From the IMG/VR virus record IMGVR_UViG_3300044825_002862, positions 1 to 27,310 of that record: a DNA stretch of 27,310 bases; one strand, 5' to 3'. Shown piece after piece: positions 6,263-13,004 of this stretch. The DNA comes from a virus. The translations under genes and the position numbers were made by a program. Each line of letters opens with the position of its first letter. Within the stretch, counting starts at the first letter, position 1. The notes beneath the pieces were generated by a model that was not told where the DNA came from, ran no database searches, and saw only the letters and a list, made by a program, of their open reading frames with translations.

Positions 6263-6424
6263 TTAGAACCTAAACTCCTCTAATTTATCTAGAACTTTAT
6301 TCAAATATGAATTTGCAAGATGTTTTGAATCAGAATATAAATTTGGATTTTCATTGCACAGTTCACCTTTTAATCTCAAAACATATGCTCTCATCTCTTC
6401 TTTAGTGAATTGTCCTCTTGGCAT
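6263..6424 (-). CDS. 53-residue protein of unknown function
   Basis: The ATG at 6424 encodes a charged protein beginning MPRGQFTKEEMRAYVLRLK and ending LDKLEEFRF. It is helical and amphipathic in pattern, with no membrane span. It starts a few bases after the T-tract of the peroxiredoxin terminator. Short proteins with a start of this kind are, as I recall, common in T4-like cyanophages, but no function is known to me. Its stop is in the same frame as the DUF218-like segment that follows. Confidence 0.65.
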   Translation of the reverse strand: MPRGQFTKEEMRAYVLRLKGELCNENPNLYSDSKHLANSYLNKVLDKLEEFRF

Positions 6425-6433
6425 AATATAAAA

Positions 6434-6464
6434 AAACTCTGCCTCTTATTTAGAGGCAGAGTTT
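6434..6464 (-). terminator. Rho-independent terminator after the peroxiredoxin gene
   Basis: A perfect 12-bp stem (6434-6445 with 6453-6464) closes a 7-nt loop and is followed on the minus strand by a run of T. It begins 20 nt after the peroxiredoxin stop, and the next gene starts ten bases beyond it. Confidence 0.92.
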
Positions 6465-6483
6465 AGAATCTTGTGAAATTAAA

Positions 6484-7059
6484 TTAAACTTGTGCAGTTT
6501 CCCTTACAGTTGATTTTACATACTCTAGAACTGCTTCTGGTGTCGTTGCTTCATAAGGATCAGAAGCAGCATTATCTTGCTTTCCTGCTTCATCAAAAAG
6601 TTTTTCAATAATCCCATCATCTACCACAGCAGCATATCGCCAAGAACGTTCACCAAAGCCAAGATTGGTCTTGGTAACGAGTTGACCCATAGAGCGAGTG
6701 AAGTAAGCATTGCCATCTGGAATGAGTTTTACATTTTTGATGTTTTGGTCTTGTGCCCAAGCATTCATTACAAAACCATCATTCACAGAAATACAATAAA
6801 TTTCATCAATACCTAGTGCTTGGAAATCTTCGTATTTTTCTTCAAATCCAGGAAGTTGATAAGAAGAGCAAGTAGGAGTAAACGCTCCAGGAAGTGAGAA
6901 GACCACCACTTTCTTATTTTTGAAAAGTTCATCACTTGTACGATTTACAAATTCACCATTCTCACGAAATACAAATTCTACTTGGGGAATTTGATAACCT
7001 TCTTTACGCATAGGAACCTCAATAGACTTTGTGTTGCGACGAATAAATTTTGGAAACAT
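6484..7059 (-). CDS. Type II (Prx5-like) peroxiredoxin
   Basis: It reduces hydrogen peroxide and organic peroxides through a reactive cysteine, using thioredoxin or glutathione/glutaredoxin as donor. The 191-residue product has the family signature LPGAFTPTCSS with peroxidatic C64, followed by QLPGFEEKYEDF, the ISVNDGFVMNAWA stretch typical of the Prx5 class, and GERSWRYAAVVDDG. There is no fused glutaredoxin domain. The ATG at 7059 is two bases after the stop of the 55-residue gene, with a weak AGAG site. A later Met at residue 17 is an alternative start. It sits with two hli genes beside psbA, so I infer protection of photosystem II from peroxide during infection. Confidence 0.92.
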   Translation of the reverse strand: MFPKFIRRNTKSIEVPMRKEGYQIPQVEFVFRENGEFVNRTSDELFKNKKVVVFSLPGAFTPTCSSYQLPGFEEKYEDFQALGIDEIYCISVNDGFVMNAWAQDQNIKNVKLIPDGNAYFTRSMGQLVTKTNLGFGERSWRYAAVVDDGIIEKLFDEAGKQDNAASDPYEATTPEAVLEYVKSTVRETAQV

Positions 7060-7061
7060 AA

Positions 7062-7229
7062 TTATGAATTTCTCTTAGTTTTATTTTGAATTACAATAAA
7101 TTTATCTTTTGGTAGGGTGCCCGCAATTTTGACTTCGAGTTCATCATCATTAGACCAGGCACCCGAATCAATCAGTTGCTGAAGGGCAATCGAAAATTGC
7201 CCTAGCATATCATTATTATAATTCACCAT
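7062..7229 (-). CDS. 55-residue protein of unknown function between hli and peroxiredoxin
   Basis: The frame starts at ATG 7229, overlapping the end of hli by 7 nt, and ends two bases before the peroxiredoxin ATG. The product starts MVNYNNDMLGQFSIALQQLI and continues with an acidic middle and a basic C-terminus (KTKRNS). There is no membrane segment. The tight packing on both sides supports translation as part of the hli-peroxiredoxin unit. Function unknown. Confidence 0.65.
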   Translation of the reverse strand: MVNYNNDMLGQFSIALQQLIDSGAWSNDDELEVKIAGTLPKDKFIVIQNKTKRNS

Positions 7230-7345
7230 ACACCAGGAATAATCTGATGAGTAGTGAGATATGTGCCGACTGCGATTACAAACCCTAACATCGCAAGTCT
7301 TCCATTTAGTTTTTCGGCAGTTTCAGTCCATCCAAAATTTTTCAT
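7223..7345 (-). CDS. hli: High-light-inducible protein (Hli), 40 residues
   Basis: Hli proteins are one-helix thylakoid proteins that bind chlorophyll and carotenoid and protect photosystem II under stress. The chlorophyll-binding motif EKLNGRLAMLGF starts at E11, followed by one membrane helix (VIAVGTYLTTHQIIPGVW). The ATG at 7345 was chosen because GGAG lies about 9 nt upstream and homologues start close to the motif; a longer frame to 7414 belongs to the endonuclease region. Its first 23 nt overlap the C-terminal coding sequence of the HNH gene in another frame. Confidence 0.95.
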   Translation of the reverse strand: MKNFGWTETAEKLNGRLAMLGFVIAVGTYLTTHQIIPGVW

Positions 7346-7866
7346 CTTTTTTCTCCAATAATAGTTTTTTAAAATTGTAAGTGATTTTTTCCAACTCTTC
7401 AAGTGTTGCATCATTTTTAATTTGATTTGCTCTATGAGATATTACCCATATATTATCTGGAGTATATCCCATTTTGCTATCAATTCGGTCTAGAGAAGGA
7501 GTATATTCCCTGTCTCCAATAGCAAGTTCTCTATTTAACAGGGGACAAATTTTTGGAATTTTTATATCCTCAACTTGTATAGAAAAATTCTAATCCTTTT
7601 TTAAGGGCACGTTCTTGTGCCGATTTCCACATTCTATATTCTTTAGTATTGGATATTCCACCAGCAGATGCTCTTTTGCATCCACAAGATTTAAATCTTC
7701 CACTTTTTAATTTGCAAGATTCAACAACAACTACTTTAGAATTTCCACAGTCACATTTACATTCATAATAACTTCTTTTTCTTCCATTAGGTTGTTCTAT
7801 TAAAGAATGTCCAACTACTGTTAGCATCCATATTTTATCACCAATATTGAATGTTTTAGTTCTCAT
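7323..7866 (-). pseudogene. HNH homing endonuclease with a single-base frameshift
   Basis: The N-terminal part (7866 to 7570, 98 codons) has the Cys-rich start of phage HNH endonucleases, YECKCDCGNSKVVVVESCKLKSG..CGC and EYRMWKSAQ. It then stops early. Dropping one T in the run of five at 7583-7587 (minus strand) lets GLEF continue as SIQVEDIKIPKICPLLN, then PSLDRIDSKMGYTPDN and VISHRANQIKNDATLEEL, the HNH nuclease core, ending at 7323. The repaired protein is 180 residues, a normal length. It may be a recent pseudogene, a site of programmed frameshifting or a sequencing error. The gene lies between the two hli genes. A hairpin with an embedded late promoter covers its start. Confidence 0.85.
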
Positions 7867-7912
7867 TTATACCTACCATTAATTTATTTTATTTATAATG
7901 GTAGGTATAAAT
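7865..7912 (-). promoter_or_regulatory. 17-bp hairpin over the HNH start codon
   Basis: The arms 7865-7881 and 7896-7912 pair perfectly and enclose a 14-nt loop. The 3' arm of the RNA contains the Shine-Dalgarno-like GTAGG and the first two bases of the HNH start codon (7866-7864). Long transcripts from the hli promoter would therefore hide the ribosome site. Transcripts begun from the late promoter in the loop would contain only the 3' arm and leave it free. Confidence 0.85.
7890..7897 (-). promoter_or_regulatory. Late promoter inside the hairpin loop
   Basis: The minus strand reads TATAAATA, a perfect T4 late consensus. It overlaps the loop of the HNH hairpin, and transcription is predicted to start near 7884, just before the 3' arm. 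Confidence 0.75.
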
Positions 7913-7972
7913 TTAACGAACTAAAGAAATTGCAATAAACAATAATATACACCCAATAGAAAGATACGCCAT
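7913..7972 (-). CDS. Possible 19-residue membrane peptide coupled to hli
   Basis: The stop of the upstream hli gene overlaps this ATG as TAATG. The frame encodes MAYLSIGCILLFIAISLVR, a single hydrophobic helix with a terminal arginine. Coupling to hli and location in a photoprotection block suggest a small thylakoid peptide, but I recognise no family and the length is at the edge of what can be called. Confidence 0.35.
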   Translation of the reverse strand: MAYLSIGCILLFIAISLVR

Positions 7973-8166
7973 TAAAAGACACCGAAGAAGAAGTTACCAG
8001 TTATTGCATATGAAATAAATCCACATACAATACCAATCATAGCCCATCTGGAATTGGTCCTTTCCTTGATTTCGTTTGGGGAATACATCCCGTAGTTTTC
8101 ATAATACATCGTTGGTTCTTTAGCAAACATATTCATTTGCCCGAACTCATTTTTTGTTACAGTCAT
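7972..8166 (-). CDS. hli: High-light-inducible protein (Hli), 64 residues
   Basis: The motif ERTNSRWAMIG (from E35) matches the chlorophyll-binding ExxNxRxAMIG signature and is followed by one membrane helix, IVCGFISYAITGNFFFGVF. The N-terminal 34 residues are polar, as in longer Hli proteins. It is the first gene after the strong sigma70-type promoter at 8193-8221, with a predicted leader of about 20 nt. The ribosome site is weak. Together with the 40-residue Hli it would bind chlorophyll near photosystem II and quench excess energy. Confidence 0.92.
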   Translation of the reverse strand: MTVTKNEFGQMNMFAKEPTMYYENYGMYSPNEIKERTNSRWAMIGIVCGFISYAITGNFFFGVF

Positions 8167-8192
8167 TCGTTTTGTAACGATTTACAACAGAA

Positions 8193-8221
8193 TTATATAG
8201 CAAAAAGAAAGGGGCGTCAAG
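8193..8221 (-). promoter_or_regulatory. Sigma70-type promoter of hli with -35 in a terminator loop
   Basis: TTGACG (8216-8221) and TATAAT (8193-8198) are spaced by exactly 17 nt, close to the ideal promoter. The -35 box lies across the loop of the terminator that closes the glycan cluster, and the T-tract of the terminator is the promoter spacer. Confidence 0.85.
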
Positions 8222-8229
8222 CCCCTTTG
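8209..8229 (-). terminator. Terminator ending the glycan cluster
   Basis: An 8-bp stem AAAGGGGC/GCCCCTTT closes a 5-nt loop, followed by CTTTTTG on the minus strand. It lies 29 nt after the stop of the GT25 gene. Confidence 0.88.
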
Positions 8230-8258
8230 TAGTAATTTATACTTAACTTTGTCAGGAT

Positions 8259-9053
8259 TTACTGATTTTGTTGTTGAGTTGGTTCAGAAATTCTACCAAG
8301 ATATGGATCATAATCCATTAAGAAATCAATACTTAAATCATATCCTTGATTTTCCCAAAACTTAAGTAGACCTTCATAATTTGCCTTATGAAAAATATCA
8401 ATATGTTCTGGATGAATAGAAGAACCTAATTCAATTTTATAAAGGAAAATAGGAATTGCGTAAGTATTTCCAGAATTGTAAATTAAATCATCAGCAACTG
8501 CTCTTGGTCTTACACCTTGATCTAATTTATACTTATCTCCACGAACATGAAACTTTAAAAGTTTTTCAGCATGATGACGAGTAATCATATATGCTGCTGT
8601 TGAAAAATCATTCACAAATCTTTTATGAATTCTAACGTGAATATTTCCTGTAGAAATAATGGCAAGTTGAACGACATCCCAATCGTAAGGAATTTTAGAT
8701 ACAAAATCTTGCCAAGTAAAATTCCAAAATTTTACAGTTTGAAAGTTAACATCATCTTCCATTATAATTGCATATGGAGAATCAGAAGTTTCATACCAAT
8801 GTTTAATTGCTTTAAGATGTGAAGTCGTACATCCTATTTCACTAGTAGTCATATTATCAGGATATTTTCCTTTAATGATGTCACTCAAATCATCATTGCG
8901 ACCATCATAGGCAGAAATTCTTGTATAATTTTCAATACTCCAGTATTTAAATTGTTCCTCCATATAGTCTTTACGTTCTGGTTGATCATCCAGATTTAGA
9001 TAATAAATTGGAGGTAGATTTTTTAATTTATAAAGAGATTTGTTTTTATCCAT
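8259..9053 (-). CDS. Glycosyltransferase family 25 (LPS-type) protein
   Basis: The 264-residue product shows the GT25 pattern: IYYLNLDDQPERKDYMEEQF near the start, GCTTSHLKAIKHW in the middle, and IIMEDDV, whose acidic pair is the metal and nucleotide-sugar site. Later GVRPRAVADDLIY matches the second acidic region. GT25 enzymes add galactose or glucose to lipopolysaccharide cores or proteins; the donor here is unknown. No membrane segment is seen, so the enzyme is likely cytoplasmic. It is the last gene of the cluster, one base after the GT11 gene, and is followed by the terminator. Confidence 0.88.
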   Translation of the reverse strand: MDKNKSLYKLKNLPPIYYLNLDDQPERKDYMEEQFKYWSIENYTRISAYDGRNDDLSDIIKGKYPDNMTTSEIGCTTSHLKAIKHWYETSDSPYAIIMEDDVNFQTVKFWNFTWQDFVSKIPYDWDVVQLAIISTGNIHVRIHKRFVNDFSTAAYMITRHHAEKLLKFHVRGDKYKLDQGVRPRAVADDLIYNSGNTYAIPIFLYKIELGSSIHPEHIDIFHKANYEGLLKFWENQGYDLSIDFLMDYDPYLGRISEPTQQQNQ

Positions 9054-9054
9054 A

Positions 9055-9912
9055 TCAAATAACTACCCAGTCTTTACAATATAAATCTTTAGTATTTTTA
9101 TCTGCGTAAGCAGGTCCAAACCACATTTTTGGAGCAATAATTTTTTTATTTTTATTTTTGATTAACCAAGCACCCCACCAGGATAAACTAGAATTAGCAA
9201 TAATTGCATGAGAACACAGAGACATTAAACACAAATCAACATAGGGGAGATAAGATCCATCTCCATATTTATCCTGAGGTTCTGAAAGCAAAAATCTATC
9301 ATCATCAAAAAATTTTTGTTCCTTACACCATTCAGGAGAATCAGAAAAAATAATTACAGGTTGTTGATCATCAAAATACGTTAATGCATTTTTATAATAA
9401 TCAATTGATTGTGTAGGATGTTGATCAGAGCATTGTGTATAAGACCATTTAAATCCTCGCGGATCTGTAAGGTTTGCATCACCACGACGAACATGAAGCA
9501 TAATAGGTTCTTGTCCATCATATTGTTCCATCATTTCCATACATGGTTCAAGATATTGATCTAAAAAAGTAAAGTCTTTTCTAATAATATCAGAAACATT
9601 TTGAAAGTACTTTTCAGATTGAAAAAATCCATGAAGACTTACATTATCAGGACAATTTTCAACAAGTTCTTCATCAAAATGAAAAAATCTTTCCCCAACA
9701 TATTGAAAATCTTCAATATGTTGAAGATTTTCTTCTTTAACAGATTCTAATTTAAAACATTCCCCAAGACTATAATTTTCAATTCCTTTTCTATAAAAAG
9801 GAGGGATACACCATTCATAATTATGTTTAGCAGCAATTCCACGAAGAGCTGCATATTCAAACATTTGGTTTCCTAGTCTTCCTAAGTTACCGATTTGATT
9901 AAATGCCAGCAT
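9055..9912 (-). CDS. GT11 alpha-1,2-fucosyltransferase-like protein (copy 1)
   Basis: The 285-residue product begins MLAFNQIGNLGRLGNQMFEY, the N-terminal GxLGNQMFxYA signature of GT11. It carries MLHVRRGD (HxRRxD, GDP-fucose binding) and SSLSWWGAWL near the C-terminus. GT11 enzymes transfer L-fucose from GDP-fucose to a galactose-type acceptor. A GDP-L-fucose synthase is encoded in the same cluster, which fits. Its start overlaps the preceding gene by 14 nt. It is clearly related to the GT11 gene at 11456-12295. Confidence 0.93.
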   Translation of the reverse strand: MLAFNQIGNLGRLGNQMFEYAALRGIAAKHNYEWCIPPFYRKGIENYSLGECFKLESVKEENLQHIEDFQYVGERFFHFDEELVENCPDNVSLHGFFQSEKYFQNVSDIIRKDFTFLDQYLEPCMEMMEQYDGQEPIMLHVRRGDANLTDPRGFKWSYTQCSDQHPTQSIDYYKNALTYFDDQQPVIIFSDSPEWCKEQKFFDDDRFLLSEPQDKYGDGSYLPYVDLCLMSLCSHAIIANSSLSWWGAWLIKNKNKKIIAPKMWFGPAYADKNTKDLYCKDWVVI

Positions 9913-10711
9913 ATTTTTTTAAATAAGGTTGAGATGAATAATAATCAATTAATTGTTGTTTGTTAAGTTTTTGAATTAATTCCCACAGATCAAGATTTTC
10001 TTTCATGTAAGGATTGCTAAACCAAGAATTCTCTCCACGAGAATGTTCTAAATGATAAACATAGTCATCAATTCTTCCAACATTATAACCTAAAGCACTA
10101 AATCTGTAAAATCTTTCCTTATCTTCTGGAGCATATGCTTTAAAATTTTCATTCTCCATCCCACCATCAATATAAACTTGGCGATCAAAAAATTGAACCC
10201 ATCCAAAATCAGAAGTGTGAATTTTTGAATGATCTTTAAGATAGTCAAAATCTGATGTTTGTAAAAAATAAGAAACTACATCATCAGTTGCCTGTACTTG
10301 ATATTGATACATTCCATTTCCATATGGATAAACAACATCATACACGTTATCAAAAATCAATTGATATGCATTTAAATAAGAGTTTAATGGAAGCAGAACA
10401 TCACAGTCATAGTTAATGACGATTTTTGTATTTGCTTCAGCAATCATTTCATTTAAAACTTTCTGTCTATGAAATAAAGGTTCATCACTTTTTTCAAAAA
10501 TATGATTTACAGTTATCTCTATATCAAGAATCTCATTAAGAATTGGAAGAGCATCTCTTTGAAAGATTGATTCGCTGTCAACTTCTTTAATAATAATATT
10601 TGTATTAAATTTTTCTAAGAGAAATGCTGTTGTTGTGATTACGTTTCTCAAACGATCCGAAGATTCAATTCTAATAGGAATGATAAAAGTAGCGTTAGAA
10701 AGATCAACCAT
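9899..10711 (-). CDS. Glycosyltransferase, GT-A fold, galactosyltransferase-like
   Basis: From the ATG at 10711 the product is 270 residues, starting MVDLSNATFIIPIRIESSDR. It has a DxD-type site in NYDCDVLLP, and GGMENENFKAYAPEDKERFYR resembles the C-terminal GGxxE...EDxxxxxR acceptor and catalytic region of galactosyltransferases. The ATG was preferred over an upstream TTG (10732); it overlaps the previous gene by 8 nt and has GGGA upstream. Cytoplasmic, metal-dependent transfer to a growing glycan is likely. Donor and linkage are unknown. Confidence 0.75.
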   Translation of the reverse strand: MVDLSNATFIIPIRIESSDRLRNVITTTAFLLEKFNTNIIIKEVDSESIFQRDALPILNEILDIEITVNHIFEKSDEPLFHRQKVLNEMIAEANTKIVINYDCDVLLPLNSYLNAYQLIFDNVYDVVYPYGNGMYQYQVQATDDVVSYFLQTSDFDYLKDHSKIHTSDFGWVQFFDRQVYIDGGMENENFKAYAPEDKERFYRFSALGYNVGRIDDYVYHLEHSRGENSWFSNPYMKENLDLWELIQKLNKQQLIDYYSSQPYLKKYAGI

Positions 10712-11471
10712 TTGGATATTCCCAGTTTTCAAAAAAATCTTTATGTTTTTCTTGCAAATATTCTAATTCACTTTGTATAAATTGCCAAGAGCATCCATCA
10801 CCTTCAACCACAATATCAAAATTTAGTTTAGATGTTGTGTTAGATTTATGTTGTCTGCTAGTTGTCAGTACATCATTAACAATTAATGGCATACCATACT
10901 TCATGCGAAGTCTATGATACCATTCAATATCCATGCTTAAATTTACATTCGTATCAAAGTATTCAATATTAAAATTTCTAATTGTCACATTTGTTGGAGA
11001 ACCAAGTAAATTATTTCCAATTAAAAGATGATTTGGATAATTTGGAGATCTTGGATCAAAAAAATTTATTGAATCATAAGTATGATTAAATTGATTTACT
11101 AACCAATATTTGTCACTATTATCAAGAGAATTAACTATAATCTCCAATGCTTTATCTGAAAAAAGAAAATCATCACAATGCAAAATTTTAATATATTCCC
11201 CATTACATAAATTTATTACAGCATTAGAATTGGCAGACATACCAACGCTTTCCAATTCCTTTTTATAAATTATGGAAAATCTATCTTGATATTCTAAACA
11301 CAGTTTCTCTACAAATTCATTATTTGAGTTATCAGAAATTACAACCTCATAATCTTTAAACGTTTGATTATGAATTCTTTCAAAACTTTCCTTTAAAAAT
11401 AAAAGTTCCTCTTTTGTATTGATATATGTTGGAATTGCAACTGAAATTTTAGGGATCAAATTCTTGTCCAT
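10704..11471 (-). CDS. Glycosyltransferase family 2
   Basis: The 255-residue product starts KISVAIPTYINTKEELLFLKESFERI, the GT2 N-terminal strand and helix, followed by YEVVISDNSNN with the nucleotide-binding aspartate and ILHCDDFL as the DxD-like metal site. DIEWYHRLRMKYG matches the later ED/W..R acceptor region. It is soluble in pattern and lacks membrane helices, unlike polymerising synthases. It overlaps the GT11 gene before it by 16 nt. Donor unknown. Confidence 0.88.
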   Translation of the reverse strand: MDKNLIPKISVAIPTYINTKEELLFLKESFERIHNQTFKDYEVVISDNSNNEFVEKLCLEYQDRFSIIYKKELESVGMSANSNAVINLCNGEYIKILHCDDFLFSDKALEIIVNSLDNSDKYWLVNQFNHTYDSINFFDPRSPNYPNHLLIGNNLLGSPTNVTIRNFNIEYFDTNVNLSMDIEWYHRLRMKYGMPLIVNDVLTTSRQHKSNTTSKLNFDIVVEGDGCSWQFIQSELEYLQEKHKDFFENWEYPNG

Positions 11472-12295
11472 CTTTCCGGAATTAAGTCACTATCATCTAT
11501 ATTTGCTTGTGATCCATACCAATTTTTTGGTGCAATAATTTTATCAGAATTTGATAACCAAGCACCCCACCAAGAAAATGAAGAATTTGCCATGATGCCA
11601 CCAGAACACAAAGACATCAAACAAAGATCAGTGTATGGAATAAGAGAGTGACGTATTTGACCATCAGCATCCACATGGACATGAGAATATTTTTCAGTAT
11701 TCTCTGAGAACAAAAACCTATCAGAATTGAAAAAACTTTGCTCTGCACACCATTCAATATCATCAGAAAAAACAAGAATAGGAATATCTTTATCAAAATA
11801 CTCTAATGCTTTTTCGTAATAGTCAAATCCACAAAGTGGATGATAATGTTGAAGATTTACATAATCACCCCTACGAATATGGAGAAAAATTGCATCACCT
11901 ACTAAGTTAATAAATTCAGTCGATGGTTCCAAATATTCTGACTTAAATTGGAAATCTTTGCGAATCTCATCTTCAATATGTTTAAAATATTTTTCAGTTT
12001 GAAAATAATCTTCAATGTTACAATTATCTGGACAATTATTAAAAAATTCTTGATCAAAAGAATCAGTACTTACTTTAAATGTTGGAAAATTTGAAGGAAT
12101 TATCCCTAGATTATCCTCGCTAACTCCTGACATTTCAAAGCAGTCAAATAACCCATAATTACTTTGATGCGGACCATCAGGTTTTGGAACTACCCAATTA
12201 TACCCATGATGTTCAGCAATACCACGTAAAGCAGCATACTGAAACATTTGATTTCCAAGACGACCATTTGAACCTAGTCTATTGTATCCGATCAT
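11456..12295 (-). CDS. GT11 alpha-1,2-fucosyltransferase-like protein (copy 2)
   Basis: The 279-residue product begins MIGYNRLGSNGRLGNQMFQY and contains IFLHIRRGDYVNLQHYHP (HxRRxD) and NSSFSWWGAWL. These are the same landmarks, in the same order, as in the copy at 9055-9912, so the two look like paralogues separated by two other glycosyltransferase genes. It is expected to use GDP-fucose or a related GDP-sugar. It follows the DUF5672 gene by four bases. Confidence 0.93.
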   Translation of the reverse strand: MIGYNRLGSNGRLGNQMFQYAALRGIAEHHGYNWVVPKPDGPHQSNYGLFDCFEMSGVSEDNLGIIPSNFPTFKVSTDSFDQEFFNNCPDNCNIEDYFQTEKYFKHIEDEIRKDFQFKSEYLEPSTEFINLVGDAIFLHIRRGDYVNLQHYHPLCGFDYYEKALEYFDKDIPILVFSDDIEWCAEQSFFNSDRFLFSENTEKYSHVHVDADGQIRHSLIPYTDLCLMSLCSGGIMANSSFSWWGAWLSNSDKIIAPKNWYGSQANIDDSDLIPERWTRI

Positions 12296-12299
12296 AATT

Positions 12300-13004
12300 T
12301 TATTCCTCTATTATAATTCCTGGGGGTAAACTTGAATGAAATCCAAATGGAATAATTCCTTGATTTTCTGGTACAGGAGATTCATACGAAAACCTAGCGG
12401 CAAGTTCTACAGAGGGAAATTTGCAACCTTGAGATTCATATAGATGTCTATTATGAATGCAAATATTACCATCCTCATTAAAACAATTATGATTAAAATG
12501 TTTATAAAAATCTCCTTTATTAACATCAAAAGGTATTTCTATATGCAATGGAACTTCCAAAAGTTTTTTAGTTCTTAAAGAAAATCCACCATTACCAACT
12601 CGCATATGTTCTCCAAATGGAGAGATAAAACAATCATCTCTAACTGGCCAAGGAGCTCCAATATAATCATATTCGAAAAACTCATCAGTCCATGCATCAG
12701 GATTAACTATAAAACCATGATCTTGTATAGTTAAACAAAATTCAGTATCAACATGACGATATAAGTCGTATAAAAAATAATGACTGTATATGACAATGTT
12801 GGTAATTGGATATACCATTTCTTCCATATGAATATTATCTTTCAACAATTCTTCTTCATATTGTTGAATAATTTCCTTAGATGTAATTAATTTAACTGCA
12901 CCAAAATTTGCTTGTTCAATGCAAGTATAAATTGCCTTTATTGTATTTTTTATTCTATGTGTATTATCAACAGCAATTAGAGTAACATTTTTAAAATCAA
13001 GCAT
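12300..13004 (-). CDS. DUF5672-like putative glycosyltransferase
   Basis: From the ATG at 13004 the product is 234 residues. It contains NIVIYSHYFL, CLTIQDHGFIVNPDAW, EYDYIGAPWPV and RVGNGGFSLR, the hallmarks of the DUF5672 family, which is found in glycan loci and presumed to be glycosyltransferases. The QDHG site takes the place of a DxD. The start is supported by GGAGA about 7 nt upstream and an 8-nt overlap with the 3-dehydrase gene. Activity and donor are unproven for the family as far as I know. Confidence 0.75.
   Translation of the reverse strand: MLDFKNVTLIAVDNTHRIKNTIKAIYTCIEQANFGAVKLITSKEIIQQYEEELLKDNIHMEEMVYPITNIVIYSHYFLYDLYRHVDTEFCLTIQDHGFIVNPDAWTDEFFEYDYIGAPWPVRDDCFISPFGEHMRVGNGGFSLRTKKLLEVPLHIEIPFDVNKGDFYKHFNHNCFNEDGNICIHNRHLYESQGCKFPSVELAARFSYESPVPENQGIIPFGFHSSLPPGIIIEE

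Noticed and set aside
6434-6464. The peroxiredoxin terminator as another composite element
   Set aside because: The loop holds TAAATAA rather than a -35 box or an exact NATAAATA, and the next ATG is too close for a normal promoter.
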